The notes beneath the pieces were generated by a model. That model saw nothing but the letters and a program-made list of their open reading frames with translations. It ran no database searches and was not told the origin of the DNA. Positions 1 through 10,442 of a stretch of 64,000 bases of DNA are shown piece after piece (the first letter of the stretch is position 1; every line of letters begins with the position of its first letter). Both the position numbers and the translations under genes were made by a program. This DNA comes from Anaspis maculata (lineage: Eukaryota > Arthropoda > Insecta > Coleoptera > Scraptiidae): NCBI GenBank assembly GCA_949128115.1, contig OX421963.1:83833602-83897601 (forward strand), read 5' to 3'.

Positions 1-720
1 CCTGATAATACTGGCCTCTGGATAATACAAGAAGTCATGATATGACTCATTGGAGCTACAAACGACACTTGAATATACAAGAGAGCTCTGTAGGATTATG
101 GACAACACATACAATACAAGGGGATTTACTAGAGCTTCAAGAACTGAAACCAAATGAAACGAAATTTGAAAGTGCTACAGAAGACTCATTCTAGATACAA
201 GGGGAGCTAGAAAACCTAAAAAGGTGAAAGGGAGCTTCCTGAAGTCTCAGAAACTTGAACAAGAGACAAGGTGACTCATCAGAGCTTCAAATGACACTTA
301 AACACATGAGAAACTTAACGACGAAACTATGGAGGACCAAAACTATGATCAACACAGACAACCACTGTTTTGAGACCTGCTAAACATTCTTATGTCATAA
401 GTCGTCGTTTGGAGCCCTGATAAGACCCCTCGTGTCTCCACAAAGCTTCTGGAACTTTAGAAAACCTCGATGTACCTTTCAAGGTTTCTCATGCAGAGCC
501 TTAATTGATAGTCTCCTCACGTCCACATTATGTCATTCCTTACCTGCTGAGCCCTTTTTTATTTGGTCTTAGCTTTTAGAGCTCCAAAAGTGATGAAAAT
601 GAATGAGAAGCTCATAAAGGACTAACGGGGCTCTGAGGAACACTGGAAGACACAGGGACCCTTACCAAAGTTCAGATTGCTGTAGAAGGACACACCTGGG
701 CTCATTAGAGCTGCTTAATG
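1..720. repeat. Decayed minisatellite with switching polarity
   Basis: Degenerate units of roughly 50-60 bp built on phrases such as ATACAAGGGGA, GACTCAT, GAGCTTCAA and ACACTTGAA recur from position 1 to about 360. From about 380 to 560 the same phrases appear as reverse complements (GTGTCTCC, AAGCTTCTGG), and from about 570 to 720 the first orientation returns. The same phrases dominate 28390-29720, so this is probably part of a related element cut by the window edge. No coding region is credible here. Confidence 0.6.
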
Positions 721-1285
721 GAGAATCATTTGTACGGCGACGAATTGTCTGGTCACGGGTAACGAACCGTGTCCCTTGAATTCCTCCAACGGGGCTTGAG
801 TCGGCAATAAAAAATCTAGAGAGACATATCCTTTCTTCGTCATGCTGGTTTCTGTCAACTCCATCACACTGACCGTTAGATTCCAGTATGAGAAAATTGT
901 CTCAGTGATAATGAGAAGACAGACTTGAGAAATGGGTTTCGGTCATTAGTTTTTGACGAACAAGGTGATCCACCGAGATTGTCCCCTCCCCCTGTTAGAA
1001 TTTCCCTAGTTGGGATAAATAGGTAGGAAAGAAATTTTTCTCAATCATTTTTCTTGCAGAATTCAAATTTGGACACCAAGATTTTCTATGTTTTTCAGAA
1101 AAACTCAGTTTTTTTGACACCTTGCATCTAAATAAGTACTGAAAATGTTGCGGATTTTTCTTCTCAGTCCAGATAATTATGTGATTTGATATCTAAGGAA
1201 AATCATATACGGGTGTTCACTTATACACATCTCACCCCAGATTTCTCCCGTTCCCGTTCCGCAGAAGACGCCGAAACGGAATACG
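721..1285. other. No recognised feature
   Basis: AT-rich sequence with short poly-T runs between two repeat arrays. I see no domain, RNA gene or terminal repeat in it. Confidence 0.5.
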
Positions 1286-1717
1286 GACATTTCACCGACA
1301 ACCAACTCACCGACTGGACATTTCACCGACACCCAACTCACCGAATCGTCAATTCGCCGACAGGACATTCCACCGACTCGCCGTTTCGCCGACAGGACAT
1401 TCCACCGACTCGCCGTTTCGCCGACAGAACACTTCACCGACTGGACATTTCACCGACACGCCGATTCACCGACAAGACATTTCACCGACTCGCCATTTCA
1501 CCGTTAGGACATTTCACCGAATCGCCGATTCACCGACCGGACATTCCACCGACAAGTCATTTCACCGACAGGACATTTCACCGACACGTCTTTTCACTGA
1601 CAGGACATTTCACCGACACGCCATTTCACCGACAGGACATTTCACCGACAGGACATTCCACCGACACGCCATTTCACCAACAGGACAATTCGCCGTATCG
1701 CCGATTCACCAACAGGA
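1286..1717. repeat. 16-bp minisatellite, about 27 copies
   Basis: Tandem units close to ATTTCACCGACAGGAC, with frequent ATTCCACCGACTCGCC-type variants, run for about 430 bp. Because 16 is not a multiple of three, every frame cycles through the array, which explains long open frames on both strands; none looks like a protein gene. The same 16-mer recurs in reverse complement at 9502-9603. Confidence 0.9.
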
Positions 1718-1734
1718 CTGTAGCGTTTTGAGTT

Positions 1735-1997
1735 TTGGACCATAAATACCTACATTTGAGACATTTTTATGCTCGATTCCGTACCGGTGTGATTTCGATC
1801 ATGGTTGGTGTTCAGCGCCGAAAGTGTATTCGATATCCAGATAAGAATATAATTTTCACTCAAGTATTTTCCTTCTCTTCAGACCCACCTGATGGAAAAA
1901 TGTTTTTTTTGCTTATCTTCCTTCTTATTTAGACCCGCCAGTTGAGGAGTTTATTTTTGACTAGAGTATCGTCCTTCTTTTTTGACCTAAGTCTAGT
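1735..1997. repeat. Decayed ~50-bp tandem array, segment 1
   Basis: Recurring phrases GACCCACCAGATAAG, AGTTTATTTTTGACT and AAGTATCATCCTTCTT define a loose ~50-bp unit. The array continues at 2821-2929, 7212-7274 and 9093-9501, so it was once one array and has been split by three later insertions. No coding content. Confidence 0.6.
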
Positions 1998-2820
1998 AAT
2001 TGACTTTCCAATTTTAGGAGATAGAAAATACCATGGTTTTTCGAGGTCACCTTTGACGTTTTGACGTTTATGACGTTTGGACGTTTCGTTTCTGACTTTT
2101 GCGGGAATTTTGAATCGGATAGCTATACTGTTCCCATTATCATGTGGGAAAGTCACTAGAGCCCATAAGGGAGTTTTTAATGGACGAAGTAATAGAGTTT
2201 TTTCATAGTAAGATGCACGTGTCTGGTGCAGCGTGATCCCTGCTGGTGCTGGTGCTGGTGCAGCCACACTTCCATCAAGTTTGGGTCTTTCGTGAACCGG
2301 TGCATGCCGGGTGTATTCGTCTTATTATCGCACTCGCATAGAGCGACACAACACCCCTGAACCATTTCTGTAAGTATCTTCTCAGTTTTCCACTATATAT
2401 AACACACTTATTGGTAAGAACGAGGGTAAGAACAAGTGAAATCATGAAATCCATGCTGAAATCAAATAAATACACGACAGAGCGCTTGTCAGATTCGGAA
2501 ATTTCCCATTATGTCTGAAATGAAATGTCATACCTCAAAAAACATGGGGCGCTTTCCAATAACTGCGACAAGGCTGATACGCAATGTCAAAGTGCACTTG
2601 CCAGCTCAATGCCAAGCTCAGCCTCGCCAATGTTTCGATTGTGTCGACAAGTGGTGCTATTACTGCTATTGGAACGCTAGCTGTGTCGAATTATGTCCAT
2701 ATGTGTCCAATTGTGTCCTTATACGCCTTATTGGGAAGCGCCGAATGACCTTGATTAACCGTATCTTATACGCATGACGTCACAGTAAAGAGAGACAACG
2801 GAAAATTGGAGACCTCAATT
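1998..2820 (-). mobile_element. THAP/P-element-like remnant, copy 1
   Basis: An 823-bp segment that is nearly identical to 49755-50582. Its ends form a short imperfect inverted repeat: AATTGACTTTCCAATTTT on the left and AATTGAGGTCTCCAATTTT on the other strand at the right. On the minus strand it encodes the start of a THAP-type zinc finger. THAP domains head P-element transposases, so a shortened P-like element is the best reading. No clear 8-bp target duplication is visible, and no catalytic domain is present, so a P-like assignment is inference. Confidence 0.6.
2177..2365 (-). pseudogene. THAP zinc-finger N-terminus, fragment
   Basis: The minus-strand reading starts MVQGCCVALCE and continues to MHRFTKDPNLMEVWL. 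This matches the opening of a THAP domain: an early Cys-x4-Cys pair and an HRFPKDP-x-L-x3-WL-like block. A later Cys and His are present but poorly spaced, and the frame closes after about 62 residues, against about 90 for a THAP domain alone and several hundred for a transposase. The sister copy at 49914-50123 reads almost the same, so both derive from one source element. It could act as a DNA-binding peptide, but it looks like a relic. Confidence 0.6.
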
Positions 2821-2929
2821 GGGTGATACCTAATCACCACCAGATACACAGTCAATTCCTGAATTTTTGACTCAAGCATCCTCTTTTTTTTCAAACCCAC
2901 AAAATGAGAAGTGTATTCTTAACTCAAGT
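2821..2929. repeat. Decayed ~50-bp tandem array, segment 2
   Basis: About two units (TTTTTGACTCAAGCATCCTC, AAACCCACAAAATGAGAAG) left between the THAP element and the long-TIR element. The array resumes at 7212 with AGTATCATTTTTTTCGGAC, which joins cleanly to the AACTCAAGT at the left edge. Confidence 0.6.
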
Positions 2930-3420
2930 AAACTGCTCAACAATTGAAGTGGTCCACTCGAAAATTTCGCCCGATTTCAAATACGAATATCTCGGAAAAA
3001 AATTGACCGATTTCAAAAAATGCAGTGTTTTTGAATAGCTTATTCTTTTAACTATAAGGTGCAATAATAGGCCAAACAATTGAATACATGATGCATGATA
3101 TACAGGGTGACAACGAAAGGAGTGTTAAAATGTTGCATTTTAAAGCACGTCCCAGTTTTTCCAAAAAAATCGCCGAGTCTTTCTGATAACATTTTAAAGT
3201 AGTGCACATCCATGGCTTGGAACGGTTTTTGAAATTCACGCTTATCTTCTTTGGTTACAGGGTGATGTAAAATGAAACAACTTTTTGTTTTTATAGTGGT
3301 AACTTTTTTGTTTGTTAACCGATTTCCACAATTTGGAGCTTATGTTGAAGCGAAGACCTCAGTTAAGAGGAATTGAATCACAGAATTGAATTACACATCA
3401 TTTAAAAAAAAAAGGTTGGA
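2930..3420 (+). repeat. Left arm of long-TIR element
   Basis: Pairs with the reverse complement of 6716-7211. Matches include AAGTGGTCCACTCGAAAATTT near the tip and GCGAAGACCTCAG near the inner end. The pairing resumes beyond the hairpin, where CTTACACGGAGAAAAATATT at about 3886-3905 matches the right arm again, so the hairpin was inserted into the arm. Confidence 0.8.
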
Positions 3421-3867
3421 TCCGATTTGGGGGGATTTTTTAACAAGAATCAACTTGTCGTTGAAGGAACCACTCATTGCGAGCATTTTAAGATCAGTCT
3501 CGCTTATATAAGGCAACAATTAACGACGGAAAACCCAAATTAGGACTGCATGTTTTCACAGGATAACTGATGCCTTTGCTTACCTGAAAACACACGTACT
3601 TATTGTTACTTTTGACTGTTTCTGTCGACCCTCTGTTGACTGTCCAAATCGCGAAGGAAACTCGATCAGTGATTCTCGTAACATAGGTTACGTGTATTTT
3701 CAGGTGAGCAAGAGCATCGGTTCTCCTGTGAAAACATGCAGTCTTAATTTGGGTTTTCCGTCGTCAATTGTTGCCACAAATAAGCGAGTTTGATCTCAAA
3801 ATGTTCGTAATGAGTGATTTCTTTAACAACAAGTTGATTCTTCTTGAAAAAATTCCCCCAAATCGGA
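3421..3867. repeat. 447-bp palindrome inserted in the left arm
   Basis: Arms of about 185 bp (3421-3605 and 3683-3867) begin TCCGATTTGGGGG and carry AACAATTGACGACGGAAAACC-type matches. The loop is about 80 bp. The right arm of the host element has no counterpart, so this foldback MITE arrived after the long-TIR element formed. No target duplication is obvious. Confidence 0.75.
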
Positions 3868-4506
3868 CTTCGGCCTTATTTCATGCTTACACGGAGAAAA
3901 ATATTTTTGTAAATTTGAACATTTTACAAATGTTGGAAAATTGTGCATCTTTTTAAACCGAATTGGTATTGGCATATCAGATTTTACTTCTAGCCGGAAA
4001 GGACCAAGTTCTTGAGAATAAATTACGATTGGTGTTGATACGTTATGTTGCAATAATAAGTGACTATTCCTCAATCAACTGCAATCTTTGGGCTGAGCTT
4101 AATAGACGACTAGTTGATAGCACAACAATATTTCAACCATTATAATGTTCTTTGAGGTGAAACCTGATTACTTCAAATTCATCTCTTCGTTTGTTTGGAA
4201 GAACTAGAAACAATGTATAATTTTTCCATGACTGTTATTTATATGGCAACCACAATTTGTAGCTGGATCATCGCACCGTTATATTCATATCTGCACCACG
4301 AAATGTATTACTCTAGGTTTTGTGTTGTTGAAATCTACTTCTTTGTGGTAACTCTATACACAACTTTTGAGTAACCCAAACATAAACTGTGTTTTTCTGA
4401 GTTCCGATCACAAATAACGTGCGCGACATCCTCATCACCATCTCTTTGCTTTGCAGGATTGTGCAAGTTCAGTTTGGTTTCGAAAGTGTTGTATTGATGC
4501 AGCAAA

Positions 4507-5570
4507 ATGGACACGGTGGAGCAACTGTTATCAGAATGGGGCTTGAATGCTTAGTGCCAACATTTGAAGGTAAGTAATCTGTTGCATGATGGGTTGAATG
4601 GTAAAGGTTACATGTTAGATGTATTTGTTAATAGAGAACCAAATAGATTTGGAGGTTTTCCTATCGTTGAACAATGAAATGATAAAGAAAATTATCCCAC
4701 AACTGGGGCTACGGTACAAATTTGTTCAAAAATTGCTACCGTATACCAACAGCCAGTATTATTTTCTGAAAAAATCACGCAAAACAAAGCCGTTTAGTTG
4801 AGATCCACTTGCCTAGCGCAAAAACTTATGACTACTGCTGAATGCTGATACCTAGGTTGATCATGAGCTGAAAAATTAGAGTGGTTCTCGAAAGTTTCCA
4901 GAATTTTCGGAAAGCTTTCACTCAAAACGCTAAGCGTATTTTGCAAAATATGTAGCATAGAGGTTTCCTTATTTTGATGAGGTCCATCTGCAGTTCAAAT
5001 TACTCTAACCATCAACGAAACACCCTCTATATACAATTTTAAATGAACGTTTCAGAACATCAACAAGTTTTGGCATTCTTTCTTTTGCCGCTTCTTCTTA
5101 CCCCATGTCCGATGAAGTCGAAACAGGCCGGCGAGAAGTACAGACCATCGAAATTGGAGATCCAGCAAGCGTCTTGCTGCCACATAGAAGTAAGTACTGT
5201 CCCGTGTAATATAGATTAACTTTGATTAGGTACTGCATATATTATTATTTCTTCAGTTTATGGTTATGTTGGCAGTTGCACATAATATGATTTCCATCAC
5301 TCACCATTCACAATCACTCTCACATGTCCACCAATCTCCCCATTATTCCATCCAACTTCCAACTTGTTTGTCAAATTCATTTAAAACTGCGAACAACTAA
5401 TTAAATAAAATTTTGGTTTTGCTCTTAGACTATTGACAAATTACATGAAACTATCGATAAGAGAAGAAAGAGACTGCAGCGTTTCAAAGAAACCCTGCAA
5501 CCCATGGTGATCATTGTGGGACCGACTGATCAGAATTCAACTCTGGTCAATTCAACTCATGGAATCTAAA
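4507..5570 (+). pseudogene. Spliced SAM-domain protein gene, frameshifted
   Basis: Not a named gene. The reading starts MDTVEQLLSEWGLN at 4507, is broken by one missing base near 4552, and continues LVPTFE to a GTAAGT donor at 4570. Splicing to an AG near 4632 restores ENQIDLEVFLSLNNEM and then IPQLGLRYKFVQKL. This is the SAM (sterile alpha motif) pattern: W-G-L, then F-x-ENxID, then a late LG-x-R helix. A third piece follows a TTTCAG acceptor at about 5054 (SFAASSYPMSDEVETGRRE) and ends at a GTAAGT at 5190. A fourth, after CTCTTAG at 5428, gives TIDKLHETIDKRRKRLQRF and a stop at 5570. The phase of the last junction does not join cleanly, so either the model is imperfect or the copy is decayed. 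SAM domains mediate protein or RNA binding. The gene lies wholly inside a long-TIR element. Confidence 0.65.
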
Positions 5571-5737
5571 ATATGAAAGAGATGTGTGAATGGATTTATT
5601 CTATGTATGTACCTACGTGTTATGTAATTATTGTGAAAATGTTCAATATATAGTCAATAATACGATAAGTATCTGCTACTATGTACCTACCTACCTTTAT
5701 GGTTAAGAAATGTCTTACTTTTTTATACAGATTTATC

Positions 5738-5743
5738 AATAAA
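5738..5743 (+). terminator. Candidate polyadenylation signal of SAM gene
   Basis: AATAAA about 170 bp after the last in-frame stop of the SAM reading, in the right orientation. In AT-rich DNA this could be chance. Confidence 0.35.
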
Positions 5744-5815
5744 ATCAATGTGATCGATAACGAGTTTTTTTATGGATTTTAACATTGACTAAAATAATAT
5801 ATTATTGCTGGCCCC

Positions 5816-6223
5816 TTAACAGGCCGCTAGCACTAAAGGCCGGCAGCGTGCATGCTGTCTCGTATAAAACCACTTCATGAAAAAATGTGCCTGCAATTAA
5901 AACTCTGCCAACGACACACTCTAGCCACAACTTTTTTTTTATGCAAAAATTGTTGCAACCTTCAGTTGAAAATTCGAGAAGATACGAGTAAAATACCAAA
6001 AAACCCGATTTTTCGAGGGTATTTTTCCAGTTTTTTCCTATTTTACTCATATTTTACCGAAATTTAAACTGAATGTTATGCATTTTTGCGCAAAAAAAGT
6101 AGAAAAGTGGTGGCGAGAGTGTGTCATTGACAGAACTTAGATTGCACGCAGTTTTTTTCGATTAAGTGGTTTCATACGAGACTGCATACCCGCTGCTGAC
6201 TCCTAGCCCTAGCACCCCGTTAA
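5816..6223. mobile_element. TTAA-flanked palindromic MITE
   Basis: TTAACAGG at the left and its partner CCCCGTTAA at the right bound a 408-bp imperfect palindrome. The arms share GCTAG, GGCAGCG-like and GTCTCGTATAAAACCACTT-type blocks. TTAA target duplication points to piggyBac-like or Kolobok-like mobilisation. It lies downstream of the SAM gene. Confidence 0.6.
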
Positions 6224-6715
6224 CCCCTCACAAGTGCTATTCCACCTAAATTGGAAATGTAAAATGCAACAACAATATTGGAGCTATGTCAGATAGGAAC
6301 TACTTGCATAACTCAACTATGCAACATGATTATGTAAGTAGTTTTTGGTTGTTATGTACAAAATCATTACGGTGGATCAGCTATAAAGTTGCAATTGGGC
6401 TAAATAGACTCAATTTTGGTTTATCCCCAAACTGCTTGTGATTCATTCATACACCATCATGAGAGTATCTAGTTTTTTGTTGTCATGTATACAAGATTTA
6501 CTGCTGATACAACTACAAGATTGTGATTCAAATACCAATAAAACTATGTTTGGTGCAACACTAATTTAATGAAACCTGTACAACATCCTTCCATCCACAA
6601 ATCTAATGTTACAGGGACAGTCGCTTGGAGGTGGCCTATATCCGCCTACAAATTGTTGTGAAATACACCTCAATTGTGTCTAATATAGCTTAATATTTTT
6701 CTCCGTGTAGGTCAC

Positions 6716-7211
6716 ATTTGATGCAACCCCCTTTTTGAAATGATGTGTTAATTCAATTATGTTAATCGATTCCTCTCACCTGAGGTCTTCGCTTCAACAT
6801 AAGATCCAAATTTTGGAAATCGGTCAACAAATAAAAAAGTAACCACTACAAAAACAAAAAGTTGTTTCTTTCACATCACCCTGTAACCAAAGAAGATAGG
6901 CGGAAATTTCAAAAACCGTTTCGAGCCATGGATGTGCACTTCTAAAAAATGTACTTGGAAAGACTCAGCGAATTTTTTTGCAAAAGTGGGACGTGCTTTA
7001 AAATGAAACATTTTAACACTGTTTTTGTTGTCGCCCTGTATATTATGCATTATGTTATCAATTGTTTGGTTTATCAGCGCACCTCATTGTGAAAAGAATG
7101 AGCTATCAAAAAACACTGCCTTCTTAAGAATCGGTCTATTTGTTTCCAAGATATTTGTATTTGAAATCGGGTGAAATTTTCGAGTGGACCACTTCAATTG
7201 TTGAGCAGTTT
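6716..7211 (-). repeat. Right arm of long-TIR element
   Basis: Reverse complement of 2930-3420; ends ...CAATTGTTGAGCAGTTT and is followed by AGT. This copy is uninterrupted and gives the ancestral arm layout. Confidence 0.8.
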
Positions 7212-7758
7212 AGTATCATTTTTTTCGGACTCATTAGATAAGAAACCAATTTTTGACGCGAGTATCATTCGAGGCAGACTTGGGTCGAATCCCGGAAAAA
7301 AGTACTCTAATACGAATCCTGAATCTCGATGCAAAAGAAGGACTCGAATCCAGAAGATTTGAATACTGACTCTTGAAAGTATTCGAGTCCCAAGTATTCA
7401 AATCCATGTATTCGTGAAAATGAATACCATTTTTGAATACCCGCATAGATCAACCTGTTTACGTACTTTGTTAAAGCTGTATTGGCCGAAAGCACTTATT
7501 CCACAAACAAAAATATCAATAAACATGATGATTCCATTACAAAAGGGGTACGATTCTCGAGTTATTCGGAGGACATCTCGTATATGAATCTCCTTGGTTT
7601 CGTGCGCACCTAGACAGTCGGAAAGGAGAATTCAGATACAAAAACTTTTTGAACACGTTCAAGAATAGCACTTTAGGTCGGTATAAAAATTGGGAGAGCA
7701 ATTGATTTGGAAAAATATATATTCTAATGGAAATTTGAATTAGAACAAAATAAAAATT

Positions 7759-8090
7759 GAGGAGCTTGTGGTGTGGTGATCAGCGCGCTCGACTGCCATT
7801 CAAGAGGTCGCGGGTTCGATTCCCGCCGGAGACGGATTTTCGCCACCGAAAGAATCTTCTTGGTTTGGTTGGAATGCTTGCTATGCTAAATGCGCGACAT
7901 AAAATACGAACGATGGTGACGAACCCATGCGATGTTGGTGATCGTTGAAAATTTCTACCTTGTGTTGGAACACACAGGGGTTCGACAAAATTTCTGGTAT
8001 AGTGAAGGGAAGCATTCACCGGCGTCAGTGTTAGGCCTCGTTGCGGGAATAGGCCGATGTTGAATAAACAAAAAAAATCAAAAAAAAAGG
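7759..8090 (+). mobile_element. tRNA-derived SINE
   Basis: The head folds like a tRNA: GGAGCTTGTGG, an A-box-like TGGTGTGGTGATC, an anticodon-loop-like CTGCCAT, and a perfect B box GGTTCGATTCC at 7813-7823. A body of about 230 bp follows, ending GGCCGATGTTGAATAAAC and an A-rich tail. The loop would read GCC, so a tRNA-Gly-like origin is possible. ACAAAATAAAAATT occurs at 7745-7758 and again at 8145-8158 and may be its target duplication, although the tail does not abut it. A second family member, interrupted, lies at 27954-31007. Confidence 0.8.
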
Positions 8091-8210
8091 AACTCAGGCC
8101 TCAAGGGACAAAAAAAAACTATTTTTATAAATTGTTGAGCATAAACAAAATAAAAATTTTTGAAAAAGAAAAGTTATTCAGGCTTTGATGCCATTAGCTT
8201 CAAACATAAC

Positions 8211-8500
8211 ATAGTACAAGAAAGATAGATTTCAACCTCGGAAAAAATATGGACGTCCTGAAAATTTGATACGTCGAACTATAATGTATTCGCATCCAAT
8301 GGATTGACGGGCTCCATCCCCTCCATTTTTACCTGCAATTTTTTACCCCCCCTCCAATAACTCAAAACCCCCAGGTGCGATTTTTGGCGATTTTGGATAT
8401 GTTGTAGAGCACTCAATTCTGAACGGAATATCAAATTTCCATGACGTCCATATTCATTCCGAGGTTTTGCCGATTTTTTTACTATCTTTCCTGTACTAAC
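8211..8500. repeat. ~290-bp palindrome
   Basis: Arms share TAGTACAAGAAAGATA, AACCTCGGAA and ATGGACGTC in inverted order, around a C-rich loop. It looks like a small foldback MITE inside the hAT-like element. Confidence 0.6.
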
Positions 8501-9092
8501 AAGAGTCTGAAATAAATCGTCCCTCAAATTTTGCCTTATTGGCGAAGTGACCATTCAGTTGATTATACATGAAAGGTTGATGGGTGTGGGTGCAAAAGGG
8601 AAGTGAGCAATAGAAGAAACTCGTGCTATTGTGTAAAAACAAATCTTGAAAACTGCGCAGTTCTGGCAAATTGTTACTTTGAAATTCACCCTACTATTGT
8701 TACTGTGGGTAGGTACCTACTTTTCCTAGATTATCAGAATTCATGGATTCGAAGTCAGACTCCAGGCATTCGAAATCAGAATCCAGGGAATCGAAATAAG
8801 AATCCATGAATTCTTTTCCAAAGTGGGATTCGAATACCAATACCCTATTCTTTGCTGTAGAATCAAGGAATTCTAATTAAGTATTCGAATACTTGGGATT
8901 CGAATACTATGAATACTAGAATACCGCAAAATTGTAACTTGAATCCAGAATCCCGAATATCGGGAAAGAAAAAGTAGCTGCATGAATACGAATACAGAAT
9001 TCATGACTGTATTCGAATACGAATACGAATACAGTAAAAAGTAACTTAAGTAGAATTCAAGTTACTGGGTATTCGAATACTACCCAAGTCTG

Positions 9093-9501
9093 ATCCGAGG
9101 TATCATGCTTCTTCTCTGACCCACCAGATAAGAAGTTCATTTTCTATTCAAGAATATCATCCTTCTTTTGACACTCACCAGATAAGGAATTCATATCAGA
9201 CTCAAGTTTTATCCTCCTTAGACTTAGACCTTAGACCCACCAGAAAAGATTATTTCTTGCTCAAGTATCATCCTTCTTTTTAGCGCAACCAGATGAGGGT
9301 TTTATTTTTGAGCCAAGTATTCTCAGGCCTACCAAATATGGAGTTTATTTCGAACTCGAGTATGATCCTCCTTCCCTGACCCACCAAATGAGTAACTGAT
9401 TTTCACTCAAGTACCATCCTTATTCTTTTCTAGCTCACTACATAGTTCATGTATTGACAAGCAACTATGTAGTTGCTAGTTGCTAGTTGTTAGTAAAATT
9501 T
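9093..9501. repeat. Decayed ~50-bp tandem array, last segment
   Basis: Six or more units of GACCCACCAGATAAG ... CAAGTATCATCCTTCTT, the best-preserved part of the array. It ends in CTAGTTGCTAGTTG-type short repeats and then the 16-bp minisatellite. Confidence 0.65.
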
Positions 9502-9603
9502 CCTGTCGGTGAGTTGTCGAGTCGGTGAAGTGTCTTGTCGGTGAGTTGTCTTGTCGGTGAAATGCTTTGTCGGTGAGTTGCCTTGTCGGTGAAATGTCCG
9601 TCA
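9502..9603. repeat. 16-bp minisatellite, inverted copy
   Basis: About six units close to GTCGGTGAGTTGTCTT, the reverse complement of the 1286-1717 unit. The same sequence therefore brackets the ~50-bp array on both sides in opposite orientation. Confidence 0.8.
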
Positions 9604-10442
9604 TTGTTGCTTTGGAAATCAAGTGCACTTACAATCTAACGAACAGCAAATATTTCAATTATTATTGTGCTTTTCAACGTAAAAACGTCCTGCAAAGCTT
9701 TGCCTTTCAAAAAACCAAACCACATTGGCCGCAAACTATAACCATAATCTTTCAGAAGTGATGAACTGGTCCTCTTTTTGGCTGAATCTGCGATTTTGTG
9801 CCCCGCGCGCATTACGGATGTCATTCATTGTCACTGTGTCAACTATCCAGAAGGGTGGCCTGGGCTGCCTAACCTACGACGACGTACGGTGCCGTTGTGG
9901 CAAAAAAAATAATGATGCGGCAATTATAACAAACAAAGATTACATAATGTTCCATGGATAATCATTGCAGATCAAAATTATTGTTACTTATTTGACTTAG
10001 AAACTGCCTAAATGTGGTATTTCACAAATATAGTAAACTACATCTCACCTCTAGTTGGACACATAGGATGAGTATATATACCGATTGCGATACACCACTA
10101 ATGGAAGCGGTGTCACCGTGTGTAGGTGACGCTTGAAAAGCTTATAGCAGGCACGATTCTCAGGAATTTTTTAAATTCAGTATATTGTTTATTTATGAAA
10201 AGGAAGGCGCAGTTTTATCAGTTTAAAACTGTACAAAGGTCCTGTTTTATCAGTATAAAACTGATTTCATTGGTTCAAGTCCAAGGTTTGAAACTAATTG
10301 ATTGGCCAGAAGTATGTTGTGTGGAATAGTCGATGAGAGTTTAGCAACATGTGTCCCTGGATGAAAATAAAAATCAAGTTGTTCCGGCGTTTTTCTTGAA
10401 AATGTTTTTGCGGGGAGGAATTTGAGTCGAGGAGTGTGAAAA
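9604..10442. other. No recognised feature
   Basis: Mixed-composition sequence. Short open frames are present, but none shows a domain or a coding signature. Confidence 0.4.

Larger units (their letters stand above)
2930..7211. mobile_element. 4.3-kb long-inverted-repeat element with cargo gene
   Basis: Arms of about 490 bp (2930-3420 and about 6716-7211) are inverted copies of each other, starting AAACTGCTCAACAATTG. The element interrupts the ~50-bp array and is flanked by AGT on both sides (2927-2929, 7212-7214), consistent with a 3-bp target duplication. Inside are a hairpin in the left arm (3421-3867), a spliced SAM-domain reading (4507-5570) and a TTAA MITE (5816-6223). No transposase is recognisable. 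The superfamily is therefore open; the long arms are foldback-like. Confidence 0.75.
7275..9092. mobile_element. hAT-like element with 8-bp target duplication
   Basis: Termini are CAGACTTGGGT and ACCCAAGTCTG, flanked by ATTCGAGG (7267-7274) and ATCCGAGG (9093-9100), an 8-bp duplication with one mismatch, as expected for hAT. Both ends carry many degenerate ATTCGAATAC subterminal repeats (about 7285-7450 and 8740-9080). The middle holds a SINE and a palindrome rather than a transposase, so it is a non-autonomous copy. It lies in the ~50-bp array. Confidence 0.75.

Noticed and set aside
1186..1731. 181-residue plus-strand open frame and a shorter minus one
   Set aside because: Both are produced by the 16-bp tandem repeat, whose period cycles all frames; the residues are low-complexity translation of the repeat.
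7759..7830. Possible functional tRNA-Gly gene
   Set aside because: The B box is perfect, but stems are mismatched and a SINE body with an A-rich tail follows; a second copy with the same body exists at 27954-31007.
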